From NCBI RefSeq assembly GCF_030063185.1, contig NZ_JASISP010000002.1:182604-246603 (forward strand): DNA of 64,000 nucleotides, in the 5' to 3' direction. This stretch comes from Arthrobacter sp. H35-D1. Its GTDB lineage: Bacteria; Actinomycetota; Actinomycetes; Actinomycetales; Micrococcaceae. Both the position numbers and the translations under genes were made by a program. Below, one piece after another: positions 45,624-55,010 of this stretch (positions are counted from its first letter, which is position 1; the number at the start of each line of letters is the position of its first letter). The notes under the pieces were generated by a model. The model saw only the letters and a program-made list of their open reading frames with translations. It had not been told where the DNA came from and did not search any database.

Positions 45624-46849
45624 CAGTCGTGGACCGTTCCGTCGATGAGGCGGTTGTAAGGCAGGTAGGCCTGTTGGTAGGGGAACTTTGCGGCGGCCTC
45701 GACGTCGAATTCGACGCCGATGCCTGGAGCGTCGCCAGGGTGCAGGTACCCGTCGGTGAAGGTCATGGACTGGCGGAAGACCTCGTTGGTGGCGTCGGAG
45801 TGCTGCATGTACTCCTGGATTCCGTAGTTGTGGATGGCCAGGCCCACGTGAAGCTGTGCGGCAAATCCGATCGGTGAAATGTCCGTGGGGCCATGAAAGC
45901 CGGATTTGATTTGGTACTGGGCGGCAAAGTCCATGACCTTTTTCAGCGGGGATATTCCCCCGAAGTGTGTGGAAGCTGCACGGACGTAGTCAATGAGTTG
46001 CTCCTTGATCAGGGTCTGGAAATCAAAGACCGTGTTGAAGATCTCGCCGATGGCCAGCGGCGTGGTGGTGTGCTGGCGAATCAGCCGCAGGCCCTCCTGA
46101 TTTTCTGCCGGCGTGCAGTCTTCGAGCCAGAACAGGTCGTACGGTTCCAACGCCTTGCCCAGCTTGGCGGCCTGAATGGGTGTCATGCGGTGGTGGCCGT
46201 CATGCAACAACGGGATTTCCGGGCCAAACTCATTGCGCACCGCTTCAAAGACGGTGGGCAGGTGGCGCAGGTAGGCTCGCGTGTCCCAGTCCTCCTCCTG
46301 CGGGTAAGTTCCGCGCCCGGCTGGCTCGTAGTCGTAGCGTTCCCCCGATGCTTGCGCTTGGGCGGCAACACCATATACGGCCTTGATGCCGGGAATGGCG
46401 GTCTGGATCCGAATGGACTTATAGCCCAGTTCCAAGTGCTCGCGGACCGAATCAAACAGCTGCGGGATGTCAGCGCCGGAGGCGTGCCCATAGGCGCGCA
46501 GCCCGTTGCGGGATGCACCGCCGAGCAGCTGGTAGACGGGAAGGTTCGCGACCTTGCCCTTGATGTCCCACAGGGCCATGTCCACCGCGGCGATGGCCGC
46601 CATGGTGATCGGCCCACGGCGCCAGTAGGAGGAGCGGTAGAGGAACTGCCACGTGTCCTCGATGCGGTGCGGGTCCTTGCCGATGAGCAGCTGGACGACG
46701 TGGTCCTTCAGGTAGCTGGCGACGGCGAGCTCACGGCCGTTGACCGTGGCGTCGCCGATGCCGACGAAGCCCTCGTCGGTCTCCACGCGCAGGGTGACGA
46801 AGTTCCGCGAGGGGCTGGTCACGAAGACCTCGGCTTTGGTGATCTTCAT
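45620..46849 (-). CDS. manD: D-mannonate dehydratase, enolase superfamily (ManD/RspA type)
   Basis: It dehydrates D-mannonate to 2-keto-3-deoxy-D-gluconate. The 409-residue protein belongs to the enolase superfamily, not the UxuA family. Metal ligands appear as [23 protein letters not shown] and [13 protein letters not shown]. The N-terminal capping domain is [27 protein letters not shown]. High-activity ManDs carry the [12 protein letters not shown] loop seen here ([13 protein letters not shown]). The ATG overlaps the uxuB stop and follows AAGGAA. Sits correctly between fructuronate reductase and kinase. Confidence 0.9.
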   Translation of the reverse strand: MKITKAEVFVTSPSRNFVTLRVETDEGFVGIGDATVNGRELAVASYLKDHVVQLLIGKDPHRIEDTWQFLYRSSYWRRGPITMAAIAAVDMALWDIKGKVANLPVYQLLGGASRNGLRAYGHASGADIPQLFDSVREHLELGYKSIRIQTAIPGIKAVYGVAAQAQASGERYDYEPAGRGTYPQEEDWDTRAYLRHLPTVFEAVRNEFGPEIPLLHDGHHRMTPIQAAKLGKALEPYDLFWLEDCTPAENQEGLRLIRQHTTTPLAIGEIFNTVFDFQTLIKEQLIDYVRAASTHFGGISPLKKVMDFAAQYQIKSGFHGPTDISPIGFAAQLHVGLAIHNYGIQEYMQHSDATNEVFRQSMTFTDGYLHPGDAPGIGVEFDVEAAAKFPYQQAYLPYNRLIDGTVHDW

Positions 46850-48345
46850 GGGGTGTTTCCTTTCGGACTGACGCTGCGGTGCGCCGGGTTGGATGGTGGG
46901 TCGATTAAAGTGCCACGGAGGCGGTCGATGCCGGACACCGCATCGGGGTCCTCGGCCAGGGTGGCATCGACGACCGCGAGCAGCGCCCGGGTCTGTTCGG
47001 TGCCCGTGGCTTCGGCGGCCGTGGCGATCAGTCCGGCGGCGGGATCGTGGACGTCCTGGCCGGTGGAGAGTCGGGCGACGCTCAGGTCCATCCACGCGGC
47101 CAGCGGGCGCAGGGCGGCAGCCCCGTCTCGGCCAGCGCCGCACTCAGCCCGGTAGACGGGGACCGCGCGGGCGGCCAACTTCAGCGAGCCGTCCCGGCCG
47201 ATCTGGGCCAGGTGGTGGGCGATGCGCGGGTTGGCGAATCGTTCCCGCAGGGCGGCGCGGTAGGCGGGGATGTCGAGGTGGGGATCCAGCAGGTGGTGGG
47301 CCGCTGCATTCCAGAACTCCTCGACCCAGTCCGATACCCGCCGGTCGGCGAGCGCATCGGCGATCGTGGCGTGACCGCGCAGCGCCCCGGCGTAGGCCAT
47401 CAATGAGTGGGCCCCGTTGAGCAGCCAGAGCTTGCGTCGTTCATAGGGTTCGAGGTCATCGACGAACAGGGCTCCTGCTTGTTCCCAAGCGGGCCGGCCG
47501 GCCGGGAAGTCTCCGGCGAGGACCCAGGAGGCGAAGGGTTCGGCGACCACCGGAGCCACGTCGTCGTACCCGGTTGCCTCCGCCACGCCGGCACGGTCGG
47601 CGTCGGTCGTTTGCGGGGTGATCCGGTCGATAGAGCTGTCCACGAACGAGACGTTGGCTTCGATCCAGGCAGCCAGCAGCGGGTCGACCTGTTCCGCCAT
47701 GCCCAGCAGGGATGCGCGGGCGGCGGCACCGTTGGCGGGCAGGTTGTCACAGGAGACGACGGCGATCGGCCAGCCGTCCGCCGCTCGACGGGCCGCCAGG
47801 CCCACCAGCAGGCGCCCGGCGGTGGTCCGCACGACGTGTCCGTCCAGCCCCTGGGCGCCGAGGGTGAAGGTCATCCCCTCCTGGTGAGCCCGCAAGGCGG
47901 CGATATCCGCGGCGACCAGCTCGTCTGCGGTGTCCAGGTGGGCCGGCGTTCCTCCGGGGCCCGCGGCCAGGCGGTATCCCGCCTCGGTCACGGTCAGGGT
48001 TACGATGGCGATGTCGGGCTGGGCCAGCAGCGTGGACAGGGCCTGCAGGTCGGCCCCGTCGTGCGCCTCCACCTCGCTAGTGATGATCGCATGGCGGTCG
48101 CCGTCGGCGGCGCGTTCGACGAGCGTGTAGAGCCCGTCCTGCTCGTTCAACTGCCGGGCGGCGTCGGGGCTGCGCCCGGTGAAGGCGGCAATGCCCCAGC
48201 CGTCGCCGGCGCGCTCGGTGTACCAAGCCTGGTGGGCACGGTGGAAAGCCCCGAGCCCTAGGTGGACGATGCGCACCCGGGGCCGGGCTCCGGTCTCGTA
48301 CGTGGAGGCGTTCAGCGGTCGTTTCACGGTCCGGGCGGCGCTCAC
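46846..48345 (-). CDS. uxuB: Fructuronate/mannonate oxidoreductase (mannitol dehydrogenase family)
   Basis: It reduces D-fructuronate to D-mannonate with NADH. The 499-residue length and motifs fit the long-chain mannitol dehydrogenase family: [30 protein letters not shown], then the catalytic [16 protein letters not shown]. UxuB is preferred over UxaB or mannitol dehydrogenase because uxaC and a mannonate dehydratase flank it. GTG 48345 overlaps the uxaC stop. Confidence 0.92.
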   Translation of the reverse strand: MSAARTVKRPLNASTYETGARPRVRIVHLGLGAFHRAHQAWYTERAGDGWGIAAFTGRSPDAARQLNEQDGLYTLVERAADGDRHAIITSEVEAHDGADLQALSTLLAQPDIAIVTLTVTEAGYRLAAGPGGTPAHLDTADELVAADIAALRAHQEGMTFTLGAQGLDGHVVRTTAGRLLVGLAARRAADGWPIAVVSCDNLPANGAAARASLLGMAEQVDPLLAAWIEANVSFVDSSIDRITPQTTDADRAGVAEATGYDDVAPVVAEPFASWVLAGDFPAGRPAWEQAGALFVDDLEPYERRKLWLLNGAHSLMAYAGALRGHATIADALADRRVSDWVEEFWNAAAHHLLDPHLDIPAYRAALRERFANPRIAHHLAQIGRDGSLKLAARAVPVYRAECGAGRDGAAALRPLAAWMDLSVARLSTGQDVHDPAAGLIATAAEATGTEQTRALLAVVDATLAEDPDAVSGIDRLRGTLIDPPSNPAHRSVSPKGNTP

Positions 48346-49751
48346 AGCTTGAACGCCCGTCGGGGTGAACCGTCGACCAGGTCGACGATGACTTCCGCCG
48401 CCCGTTCCTCGGTGAGCCTGTGTTCGGCGACCAGTCGGGCAAGGAAGGACGCTTCCGTCCGGCGGGAGGCATCATGGCGGGCGGGGATGGAGCAGAAGGC
48501 CCGGGTGTCATCGATGAACCCCGAGAAGCGGGTGAATCCGGTGGTTTCGGTCACGGCGGACCGGAAGCGCAGCATGGCGTCCGGGGCGTCGAGGAACCAC
48601 CAAGGGGCGCCGACGAACACCGACGGATAGAATCCGGCCAGCGGTGCGATCTCCCGGGAGAACACGGTCTCGTCGATGGTGAACGGGATGAAGTGGAATC
48701 CCGAGGCGGTGCCGAAGTCCGTCAGCAGCGGCTGCAGTCCGGTGGAGAAGTCCACGGCAAAGGGGATGTCGTGGCCCGTATCGGGGCCGAACCGTGCCAG
48801 CGTGCCCGGATGGGTGTTGCGGTGGACACCGGCATGCATGGTCATGACCAGCCCGTCCTCCACGGCCATGGCTGCCTGCTGGTACATCATATGTGCCTCG
48901 AAGGCGAGCCCCTCGGCGAAGGTCGCCGCCCCGGCCAGCCCCTTTTCGAACAATGCGGCGGCTTCGTCGCGGCTGAGTTTGAGGGTGTCGGCGTTATGTG
49001 TGCCGTGATCCGAGGAGACCGCACCGTGCTCGACGAAGTAGCTGCGCCGGGTGGCCATCGCTGCCAGGTAGCCGTCATAGCCGGCGGCCCCTCCCCCGGC
49101 CGCCTGGATCAGGCGGTCCGCGTTGGAAGCGAAGCCGGCGACCCAGAACTTCGTATAGGCGTCGGGCCGGAAGGTTGGCAGCACGCGCGGGGCGAAGGAG
49201 GCATCGGCGGCCAACACGTCGTGGGCGGACAGATCGGCCAAGGGGTCGTCGGTGGTGGCCAGGACCTCGATTCCGAACTTGTTCATCAGGGCTCGGGGAC
49301 GGAAGCGCGGGTCGTCGATCCGCTGCTGCAGCGCGTGAAAGGTCGCGTCCGCAGTTTCCTCACGGATATCCAGGTCGTCGAGGCCGAAGACCTCGACGAA
49401 TTCCTGCCGGAGCCAGTACCCCGAAGCGGTTCCGTCGAACAAACGCCAGTTCCGGCAGAAGGTGCGCCAGGCCTCCTGCGGGCTGGCACCGGTGCTGCCG
49501 CCGACCCGCAGCTGGTCCAGGGGCACGCCGGATGCGTGCAGGAGCCGGGTGACGTAGTGGTCCGGGCTGATCAACAGGGCCGTCGGATCGGGGAAGGGCT
49601 CGTCGTCGGCGATGACAGCGGCGTCCACGTGCCCGTGCGGGGAGATGATGGGCAGGGTTTCCACGGCGGCGTGGAGGCGGCGGGCGATGTCTCGTACGCC
49701 CGGATCAGCCGGGAGTAGCCGATCAGGATGGTTGGCGATGGAAGAAGGCAT
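48342..49751 (-). CDS. uxaC: Glucuronate isomerase
   Basis: It converts D-glucuronate to D-fructuronate (and galacturonate to tagaturonate). The 469-residue protein has the amidohydrolase-fold start LPIISPHGHVDA, then DHYVTRLLHASGV, EVLATTDDPLADL, HAGVHRNTHP and the FIPFTIDETVFSREI region. It is the first gene of the operon, 30 bases downstream of operator O1 and the putative promoter. Confidence 0.96.
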   Translation of the reverse strand: MPSSIANHPDRLLPADPGVRDIARRLHAAVETLPIISPHGHVDAAVIADDEPFPDPTALLISPDHYVTRLLHASGVPLDQLRVGGSTGASPQEAWRTFCRNWRLFDGTASGYWLRQEFVEVFGLDDLDIREETADATFHALQQRIDDPRFRPRALMNKFGIEVLATTDDPLADLSAHDVLAADASFAPRVLPTFRPDAYTKFWVAGFASNADRLIQAAGGGAAGYDGYLAAMATRRSYFVEHGAVSSDHGTHNADTLKLSRDEAAALFEKGLAGAATFAEGLAFEAHMMYQQAAMAVEDGLVMTMHAGVHRNTHPGTLARFGPDTGHDIPFAVDFSTGLQPLLTDFGTASGFHFIPFTIDETVFSREIAPLAGFYPSVFVGAPWWFLDAPDAMLRFRSAVTETTGFTRFSGFIDDTRAFCSIPARHDASRRTEASFLARLVAEHRLTEERAAEVIVDLVDGSPRRAFKL

Positions 49752-49777
49752 GAGTCCATCGTGTAAGCCCGCACCAC

Positions 49778-49796
49778 CAATGGCAACAAGTTGCCA
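49778..49796 (-). promoter_or_regulatory. LacI-type operator O1 upstream of uxaC
   Basis: On the - strand the 19 bases read TGGCAACTTGTTGCCATTG, containing a 7-bp inverted repeat TGGCAAC/GTTGCCA. TTGCCA can serve as the -35 box of uxaC. The identical 19-mer occurs at 50874-50892 before the TRAP operon in the opposite direction. Confidence 0.8.
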
Positions 49797-49805
49797 CGTG
49801 TTGCC

Positions 49806-50816
49806 TCATGGCCGGGGGCGGCCGGTCGAGGCCCGCACCACCAGCCGGGTCGGCAGTACCACAGGTCGCTCCGGGACCTGGACGACGCCTCGTGAAAGGA
49901 CCAGCAAGTTGCGGACTGCCGCGGCGCCAAGCGCGTGCAGGGGGGCGGCCACGCTGGTGAGTGCCGGGTGGACCAGCTCCGCGACCATCGAATTATCGAA
50001 CCCGGTCACGCTCACGTCTCCGGGAATGTCATAGCCAATGGACTGCGCGCGCCGCATGAAGCCGGCGGCCAGCTGGTCGTTGTACCCCACCACGGCAGTG
50101 ACCCCAGTGGCCAGGACCTGCTCGGCCACGGCAGCGCCACCCTCGCGGGTGGGCGCTGGGCATTCCACCAGGGTGACCCGCATCCCCAATTCGTGCGCCC
50201 CCTCCTTGAGGCTGCGCCATCGCATCCCGTTGGCCCAGGAGGCCTCGGGGCCGGCTAGGTACGCCAAGTCGCGGTGTCCCAGTTCCCCCAAATGCTCAAT
50301 CGCCCGGCGCATCCCCCGGGCGTTGTCGGTAACCACGCTGGCCACCCCACTGACCCCGCGGTTCATCACCAGGGTCGGCTTCTGCTTGGCCATGGCGCGG
50401 ATGGCCGCATCCGACATCCGCGAGCTGCTCAGCACGATGCCGTCCACGATCCCAAGGACCCGTTCGATGGCTTCACGCTCGATGACGGCGGACTCCCGAG
50501 TGTGGGCCAACAGCATCGTGTACCCGTTCTTGGCGGCCTCTTCCTCCGCCCCGCGGATCATGTCGAAGAACACCGGATTGGAAATATCGGCGATGATCAG
50601 GGCTATGGTGCCATGACGCTGCCGCCCTTGGGCCATGGGGCGGCGCATGTCCACGGAGCGGTACCCCAGTTCCGCAGCCACGGTCCGAATCTTCTCGGCC
50701 GTGCCGAAACTGACCCTGCCGGGCCGTGCGAAGGCCCTCGAAACCGTCGATGCCGCGACGCCGGCCGCGCGGGCGACGTCATAGATCGTCGCTGGTTTCG
50801 GGGACTCGGGTGTCAT
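49806..50816 (-). CDS. LacI-family transcriptional regulator of the hexuronate genes
   Basis: A 336-residue repressor with an N-terminal helix-turn-helix (ATIYDVARAAGVAASTVSRAFARPGRVS) and hinge, and a periplasmic-binding-like sensor domain (GTIALIIADISNPVFFDMIRGAEEEA, VVTDNARGMRRAIEHLGELGHRDLAYLAG, VTGFDNSMVAELVHPALTSV). ATG 50816 starts just before the HTH; ATG 50822 is two codons earlier. The long open frame further upstream is not LacI-like. It is flanked by the two matching operators and should respond to a uronate intermediate. Confidence 0.94.
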   Translation of the reverse strand: MTPESPKPATIYDVARAAGVAASTVSRAFARPGRVSFGTAEKIRTVAAELGYRSVDMRRPMAQGRQRHGTIALIIADISNPVFFDMIRGAEEEAAKNGYTMLLAHTRESAVIEREAIERVLGIVDGIVLSSSRMSDAAIRAMAKQKPTLVMNRGVSGVASVVTDNARGMRRAIEHLGELGHRDLAYLAGPEASWANGMRWRSLKEGAHELGMRVTLVECPAPTREGGAAVAEQVLATGVTAVVGYNDQLAAGFMRRAQSIGYDIPGDVSVTGFDNSMVAELVHPALTSVAAPLHALGAAAVRNLLVLSRGVVQVPERPVVLPTRLVVRASTGRPRP

Positions 50817-50873
50817 GGGCATGTCCCCATCTTGCGCCATCGCCGGGCGCGCGCAAAAACTGGCGGCAACCCG

Positions 50874-50892
50874 TGGCAACTTGTTGCCATTG
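50874..50892 (+). promoter_or_regulatory. LacI-type operator O2 between lacI and the TRAP operon
   Basis: TGGCAACTTGTTGCCATTG is identical to O1 and points towards the TRAP transporter. Its right half can double as a -35 element (TTGCCA, 50884-50889). It lies in the divergent region, so it may also control the regulator gene itself. Confidence 0.8.
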
Positions 50893-51000
50893 CCCGCGAA
50901 AAACGGAGACCATGCTTTAGTACCGTCAACGGGGCCGGTTACCGCGTATCGAATGCGGCGCGGACACCCCAAGTCCGCCGGCCAGAAAGTAGTGAACCGA

Positions 51001-52011
51001 ATGAAAGTGAGCTTCCTGCGCCTGTGCGCCATCGGGCTTGCACTGATTCTGGCCTTGAGCGCCTGCAGTTCAGGTTTGTCTGGAACAGCTGTTACCGGCA
51101 AGACGCTGGTTCTGTCACTGAACCAGTCCGAATCCCACCCCTCCTACGTCGCACTGGCCGATTTCGGGCAACGGCTCAAGGCCGCCACCGACGGCCGCTG
51201 GGATGTGAAGGTCTACCCGAACGAAACACTGGGCGCCCAACAGGAGGTCCTGCAGCTGGTCAGCGACGGCTCCGTGGACATGGCGGTGGCCTCCGGGACG
51301 CAGTTGGAGAACCTCAACCCGCACTTCGGTGTCCTGAATCTGCCGACCACCTTCAAGAGCATCGACCACCAGATGTCGGTGATTTCCGATCCCTCGATCG
51401 TCGGCGGCCTGTTCACCTCGCTGGAGGACTCGAAAAACCTCACGGTACTCGGCGGGCTGACCCAGGGTGACCGGAACCTCTACACTCTCACCGGGCCTAT
51501 CCGGGAACCGGCAGACCTGCATGGGATGAAGATCCGCGTACAGGAATCGGATATCCACATCAAGATGGTCAACGCGATGGGCGGCTCCGCCACCCCGATG
51601 TCCTACGGCGAGGTTTACACCGCGCTGCAGTCGGGCGTCCTCGACGGCGCAGAGAACAACATCGTCTCCTACGTCACCCAGCACCACAACGAGGTCGCCA
51701 AGTACGTGGCTCGCACCCGCCACCTCATCGGTCTCGACTACATGCTCATCAACTCCGATATCTATGCCGGCATGTCCGATACGGACCGCAGGATCTTCGA
51801 TGCCCAATGGCAGCAGACCATGAAGGAGCACACCGCCATGTGGAAGCAGGAGACCACGAAGGCGATCCAGCAGGCTACTGATTCAGGTGCCACCTTCAAC
51901 GACGTCGACCTTGCCGCCTTCGACCAGGCCCTCGCCCCCGTGGTGAAGGGCGCACTGAAGGACCCGGCCGACCACGAGTTGTTCGATGCCATCCAGGAGG
52001 CCAACAAATGA
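51001..52011 (+). CDS. TRAP transporter substrate-binding protein (DctP type)
   Basis: A 336-residue extracytoplasmic binding protein. The N-terminus MKVSFLRLCAIGLALILALSAC is a lipoprotein signal with the lipobox ALSAC. The mature part shows the DctP signature LKAATDGRWDVKVYPNETLGAQQEVLQLVSDGSVDMAVASG and the carboxylate-binding Arg in GMKIRVQES, then TALQSGVLDGAENN. TRAP systems import organic acids with the sodium gradient; the ligand here is inferred to be a hexuronate from the operon. The ribosome site is weak. Confidence 0.93.
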   Translation: MKVSFLRLCAIGLALILALSACSSGLSGTAVTGKTLVLSLNQSESHPSYVALADFGQRLKAATDGRWDVKVYPNETLGAQQEVLQLVSDGSVDMAVASGTQLENLNPHFGVLNLPTTFKSIDHQMSVISDPSIVGGLFTSLEDSKNLTVLGGLTQGDRNLYTLTGPIREPADLHGMKIRVQESDIHIKMVNAMGGSATPMSYGEVYTALQSGVLDGAENNIVSYVTQHHNEVAKYVARTRHLIGLDYMLINSDIYAGMSDTDRRIFDAQWQQTMKEHTAMWKQETTKAIQQATDSGATFNDVDLAAFDQALAPVVKGALKDPADHELFDAIQEANK

Positions 52012-52514
52012 TCGCGATCAAGAACAGCCTTGATGCCCTCTTGCGCTGGCTGTGCATCATACTCTTCATGGCGCTCGTGCTGGTGGTCGTCTGGCAAGTC
52101 TTCAGCCGCCAGGTGATCAGCTCCCCCGCCACCTGGACAACGTCGGTGGCCCAGTACCTGTTCGTCTGGCTGGCCCTGTTTGGCTCCGCTTGGGTCTTCT
52201 CCGAAAAAGAGCACATCGCCGTCGACTTCCTCACCCGGCTGGTGCGCATCGACAGAACCCGAGGAATGGAGGTTGCCGTCAACGTAGTCATTCTGGCCTT
52301 CGCCGCCCTAATCCTGGTCTGGGGCGGGACCCGCGGGGTGGACATTACTTGGAGCCAGAAGGTCTCCGGGCTTCCGGTGAGCGTCGGCATGATGTACCTG
52401 GCCCTGCCGATCTCCGGGATCATCATGATGCTGTACTCGCTGTTCCACATCTGGGAGGCGGCACACGGGCGCGGCCTTCCGAAGACCGACCAAGAAATTC
52501 AGGAGGCGATCTGA
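52008..52514 (+). CDS. TRAP transporter small membrane subunit (DctQ type)
   Basis: A 168-residue protein with four hydrophobic helices. The family motif VWQVFSRQVISSPATWTTSVAQYLFVWLALFGSAWVF and EKEHIAVDFL are characteristic. ATG 52008 overlaps the dctP stop, so unlike the ABC operons here no hairpin separates binding protein and membrane subunits. Confidence 0.94.
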   Translation: MIAIKNSLDALLRWLCIILFMALVLVVVWQVFSRQVISSPATWTTSVAQYLFVWLALFGSAWVFSEKEHIAVDFLTRLVRIDRTRGMEVAVNVVILAFAALILVWGGTRGVDITWSQKVSGLPVSVGMMYLALPISGIIMMLYSLFHIWEAAHGRGLPKTDQEIQEAI

Positions 52515-52516
52515 CC

Positions 52517-53827
52517 ATGGAAGCAGCTCTCGTTGCAGGAATCGTCCTGGTGGTCGGCATTGCCGTCCTCCTGCTGGCACGGGTCCCGATCGCCGTCGCC
52601 GTCGGCCTCTCCGCCTTCCTGGCTATCGCCGCGGTCATCGGCCCGGAGAAAGCCTCATTCGTTGCGGCCCAGCGCTTGTTCACCGGGGTGAACTCCTTCG
52701 CCCTACTGGCCATTCCGTTCTTCATCCTCGCCGGCGTGCTGATGAACAACGGGGGAATTGCCGGGCGGCTCATCGACGCGGCCAAGGTCCTTGTGGGTCG
52801 CATGCCCGGCTCCCTGGCCCAGACCAACGTCGTCGCCAACGCGCTCTTCGGATCGGTCTCCGGTGCCGCTGTGGCCTCGGCGGCAGCCGTTGGGGGCGTC
52901 ATCGGACCGCGCCAAGCCAAGGAGGGCTACGACCGGAACTTCTCCGCAGCCGTCAATGTGGCCTCGGCTCCGGCGGGCATGCTGATTCCGCCGAGCAACA
53001 CGCTCATTGTGTACTCGCTGGTCTCGAGCACTTCCATCGCTACGCTCTTCGTCGCCGGATACATCCCGGGGATACTGTGGGCCGCAGCCTGCATGCTGGT
53101 GGTCTGGCTCCATGTCCGTCGCCGTCCCGGCACCGGGGACCGGGAACGCATTTCGCTGCCGACCGCGCTGACCACGCTATGGCGGGCCGTCCCGTCGATC
53201 CTGATGATTGTCGTGGTCATCGGCGGTATCCTGGCCGGCTTTTTCACCCCGACAGAATCCGCGGCCATCGCCGTCGTCTATTGCCTTTTCCTCGGTTTTG
53301 CCTACCGCACCATCCGGGTGCAGGACCTGCCGCGCATCGTCCTGGATGCAACCCGCACCTCGTCCATCGTGATGCTGCTGGTCGGCGTCTCGACCATCAT
53401 GGCTTGGGCCATGGCGTTCTCCGGCCTGCCTGCCGCCATCTCGGAAGCCATGCTCGGGTTGACCGACAGCCCGACCATGATCTTCATCATGATCATGGTG
53501 ATCTTGCTGCTCGTGGGCACGTTCATGGATCCGACTCCGGCCATCTTGATCTTCGTCCCCATTTTCCTGCCCATCGTCACAGAATTAGGGGTCGACCCGA
53601 TCCACTTCGGGATCATGATCACGTTCAACCTGTGTCTGGGCACGATCACACCCCCGGTGGGCAACGTCTTGTTCGTCGGTGCGAAGATCGCCAATCTCCG
53701 CGTGGAACCGGTGATCAAATCCCTGATTCCGTTCTTCGTGGCGCTGGTGGTCATGCTCTTCGTGGTGGCCTTCGTTCCCGAGCTTTCGCTGTGGTTGCCA
53801 AGGCTGCTGGGGCTTTCCGGCTCCTAG
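52517..53827 (+). CDS. TRAP transporter large membrane subunit (DctM type)
   Basis: A 436-residue channel subunit with about twelve hydrophobic helices. LFTGVNSFALLAIPFFILAGVLMNNGGIAGRLID, NALFGSVSGAAVASAAAVG, NVASAPAGMLIPPSNTLIVYSLVS and the C-terminal GTITPPVGNVLFVGAKIA are family hallmarks. The ATG follows CAGGAGG two bases after dctQ. A terminator follows the gene. Confidence 0.96.
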   Translation: MEAALVAGIVLVVGIAVLLLARVPIAVAVGLSAFLAIAAVIGPEKASFVAAQRLFTGVNSFALLAIPFFILAGVLMNNGGIAGRLIDAAKVLVGRMPGSLAQTNVVANALFGSVSGAAVASAAAVGGVIGPRQAKEGYDRNFSAAVNVASAPAGMLIPPSNTLIVYSLVSSTSIATLFVAGYIPGILWAAACMLVVWLHVRRRPGTGDRERISLPTALTTLWRAVPSILMIVVVIGGILAGFFTPTESAAIAVVYCLFLGFAYRTIRVQDLPRIVLDATRTSSIVMLLVGVSTIMAWAMAFSGLPAAISEAMLGLTDSPTMIFIMIMVILLLVGTFMDPTPAILIFVPIFLPIVTELGVDPIHFGIMITFNLCLGTITPPVGNVLFVGAKIANLRVEPVIKSLIPFFVALVVMLFVVAFVPELSLWLPRLLGLSGS

Positions 53828-53849
53828 CAGGCGGGCGAAGCATGAAGAT

Positions 53850-53882
53850 CCCCACGGCCGCATCCCGGCTGTGGGGTTTTTC
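53850..53882 (+). terminator. Terminator of the TRAP operon
   Basis: CCCCACGGCCG pairs with CGGCTGTGGGG (one mismatch) around a five-base loop, followed by TTTTTC. A good intrinsic terminator, 23 bases after dctM. Confidence 0.88.
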
Positions 53883-53966
53883 ATGTCCAGTCCAACCGGG
53901 GTTCGTCTTCGACCGGATGTCGACGCCGTTTCGCCCCGGCCCGGGGATGGCCACTAGTTTCTACAC

Positions 53967-54866
53967 GTGTCCCTGTCGTTGTCCATTGCTGCCCCTACCG
54001 TAGCCTCACCGTTGTGGAACTGGTTGATCTGGCTGGACCGGACGTTGAAGATCGCGATCAGCATCGCCATCGGCGTGGTGTTGAACTACCTCATCCGGCG
54101 GCTCATCTGCAGGACCACCGATCACATTGCCGCCAGCGATGCGGCCGTCCTGACCAAGGAGCGTCCGAAGACCGAAAAGGACGGATAACGCTGGCTGGTG
54201 CAGGAATCGCCCATCGCTGTGGCCCGGCGGGCCCACCGGGCCCAGACCGTCGGCTCGGTCCTGCACTGGGCTTCGGCGCTCGGGCGTTGGTGAAAGACTA
54301 CCTCTCGGGGATCTTCCTCGTCGCCGAGAACCAGTTCGGCATGGGCAACCACGTGGACCGTGGGGAGGTGCGGGGCGTGGGGTTGCGCATCACGCAGGTC
54401 CGTGACGTCGTCGGCAGATTGTGCCATGTGCGCAACGGCGAGATACTGCGCGTGGGCAGCTTCTCCCAGTGCTGGTCCGGGCCGTGCTGGACATCCTGGT
54501 TCCCTACGATTCAAAGATTCCCCAGGTGAACAACCTGATCCTCGCCTCCGCGCAGAAGCCGCAGCAGGACCCGCAGTGGTCCCCCGAGATCCTGGGCGAT
54601 CCCGAGATCTGGGGCGTGCAGGACCAGACCGGGGAGTCCATCACCATCCTGCTCGTCTTCCGCACCCGGCCGCTGCAGCAGTGGGCGGTCGTCCGCACGA
54701 TGCGCGCCCGGCTCAAGGCTGACCTCGACGCCGCCGGCGTGCGGATCCCGCTGGTCCGCAGACCACCATCCGGGCCGCGAACCCCGGGGGCTTCACGACC
54801 GCCCATGCCGGCTCCGAGCCAGCCCCGTCCACCCCGCCCGGCGAGGCGGAGACCACCAGAAGCTAG
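53967..54866 (+). pseudogene. Decayed MscS-family mechanosensitive channel
   Basis: The parts of one small-conductance channel are readable but broken. GTG 53967 starts an N-terminus with one helix (KIAISIAIGVVLNYLIRR), stopped by TAA at 54186. The same frame resumes with VARRAHRAQTVGSVLH. A deletion of roughly 30 codons with frame change removes the pore-helix region and leads to ALVKDYLSGIFLVAENQFG and VGLRITQVRDV. A second shift near 54470 leads to VRAVLDILVPYDSK, and a third near 54765 restores ANPGGFTTAHAG to TAG 54866. At least four lesions, so it is not functional. Confidence 0.87.
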
Positions 54867-54890
54867 CGGGAGATTCCGAGTGGTCTAGGT

Positions 54891-54972
54891 TTCGGGGCCA
54901 AACCCGAAACGCTCCTGCAGTCGTTGCAGGAGCGTTGCCGATTTCAGTGCAAAAGGTGCGGGAGCGTTGGTC
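54891..54972. repeat. Family A dispersed palindrome, copy A3
   Basis: TTTCGGGGCCAAAC leads into a perfect hairpin AACGCTCCTGCA-GTCGT-TGCAGGAGCGTT (54908-54936). GCCGATTTCAGTGCA and GGTGCGGGAGCGTTG follow. It matches A2 (43.95 kb) over ~65 bases in the same orientation. It lies between the MscS remnant and the end of livF. Confidence 0.87.
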
Positions 54973-55010
54973 GGGTGGGCGGCTTCCACACACTCGACGA
55001 CGGGCCCAGA

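Noticed and set aside
45893..47155. A 420-codon + strand frame over the hexuronate operon
   Set aside because: Antisense to manD and uxuB, both of which have clear catalytic motifs and coupled overlaps.
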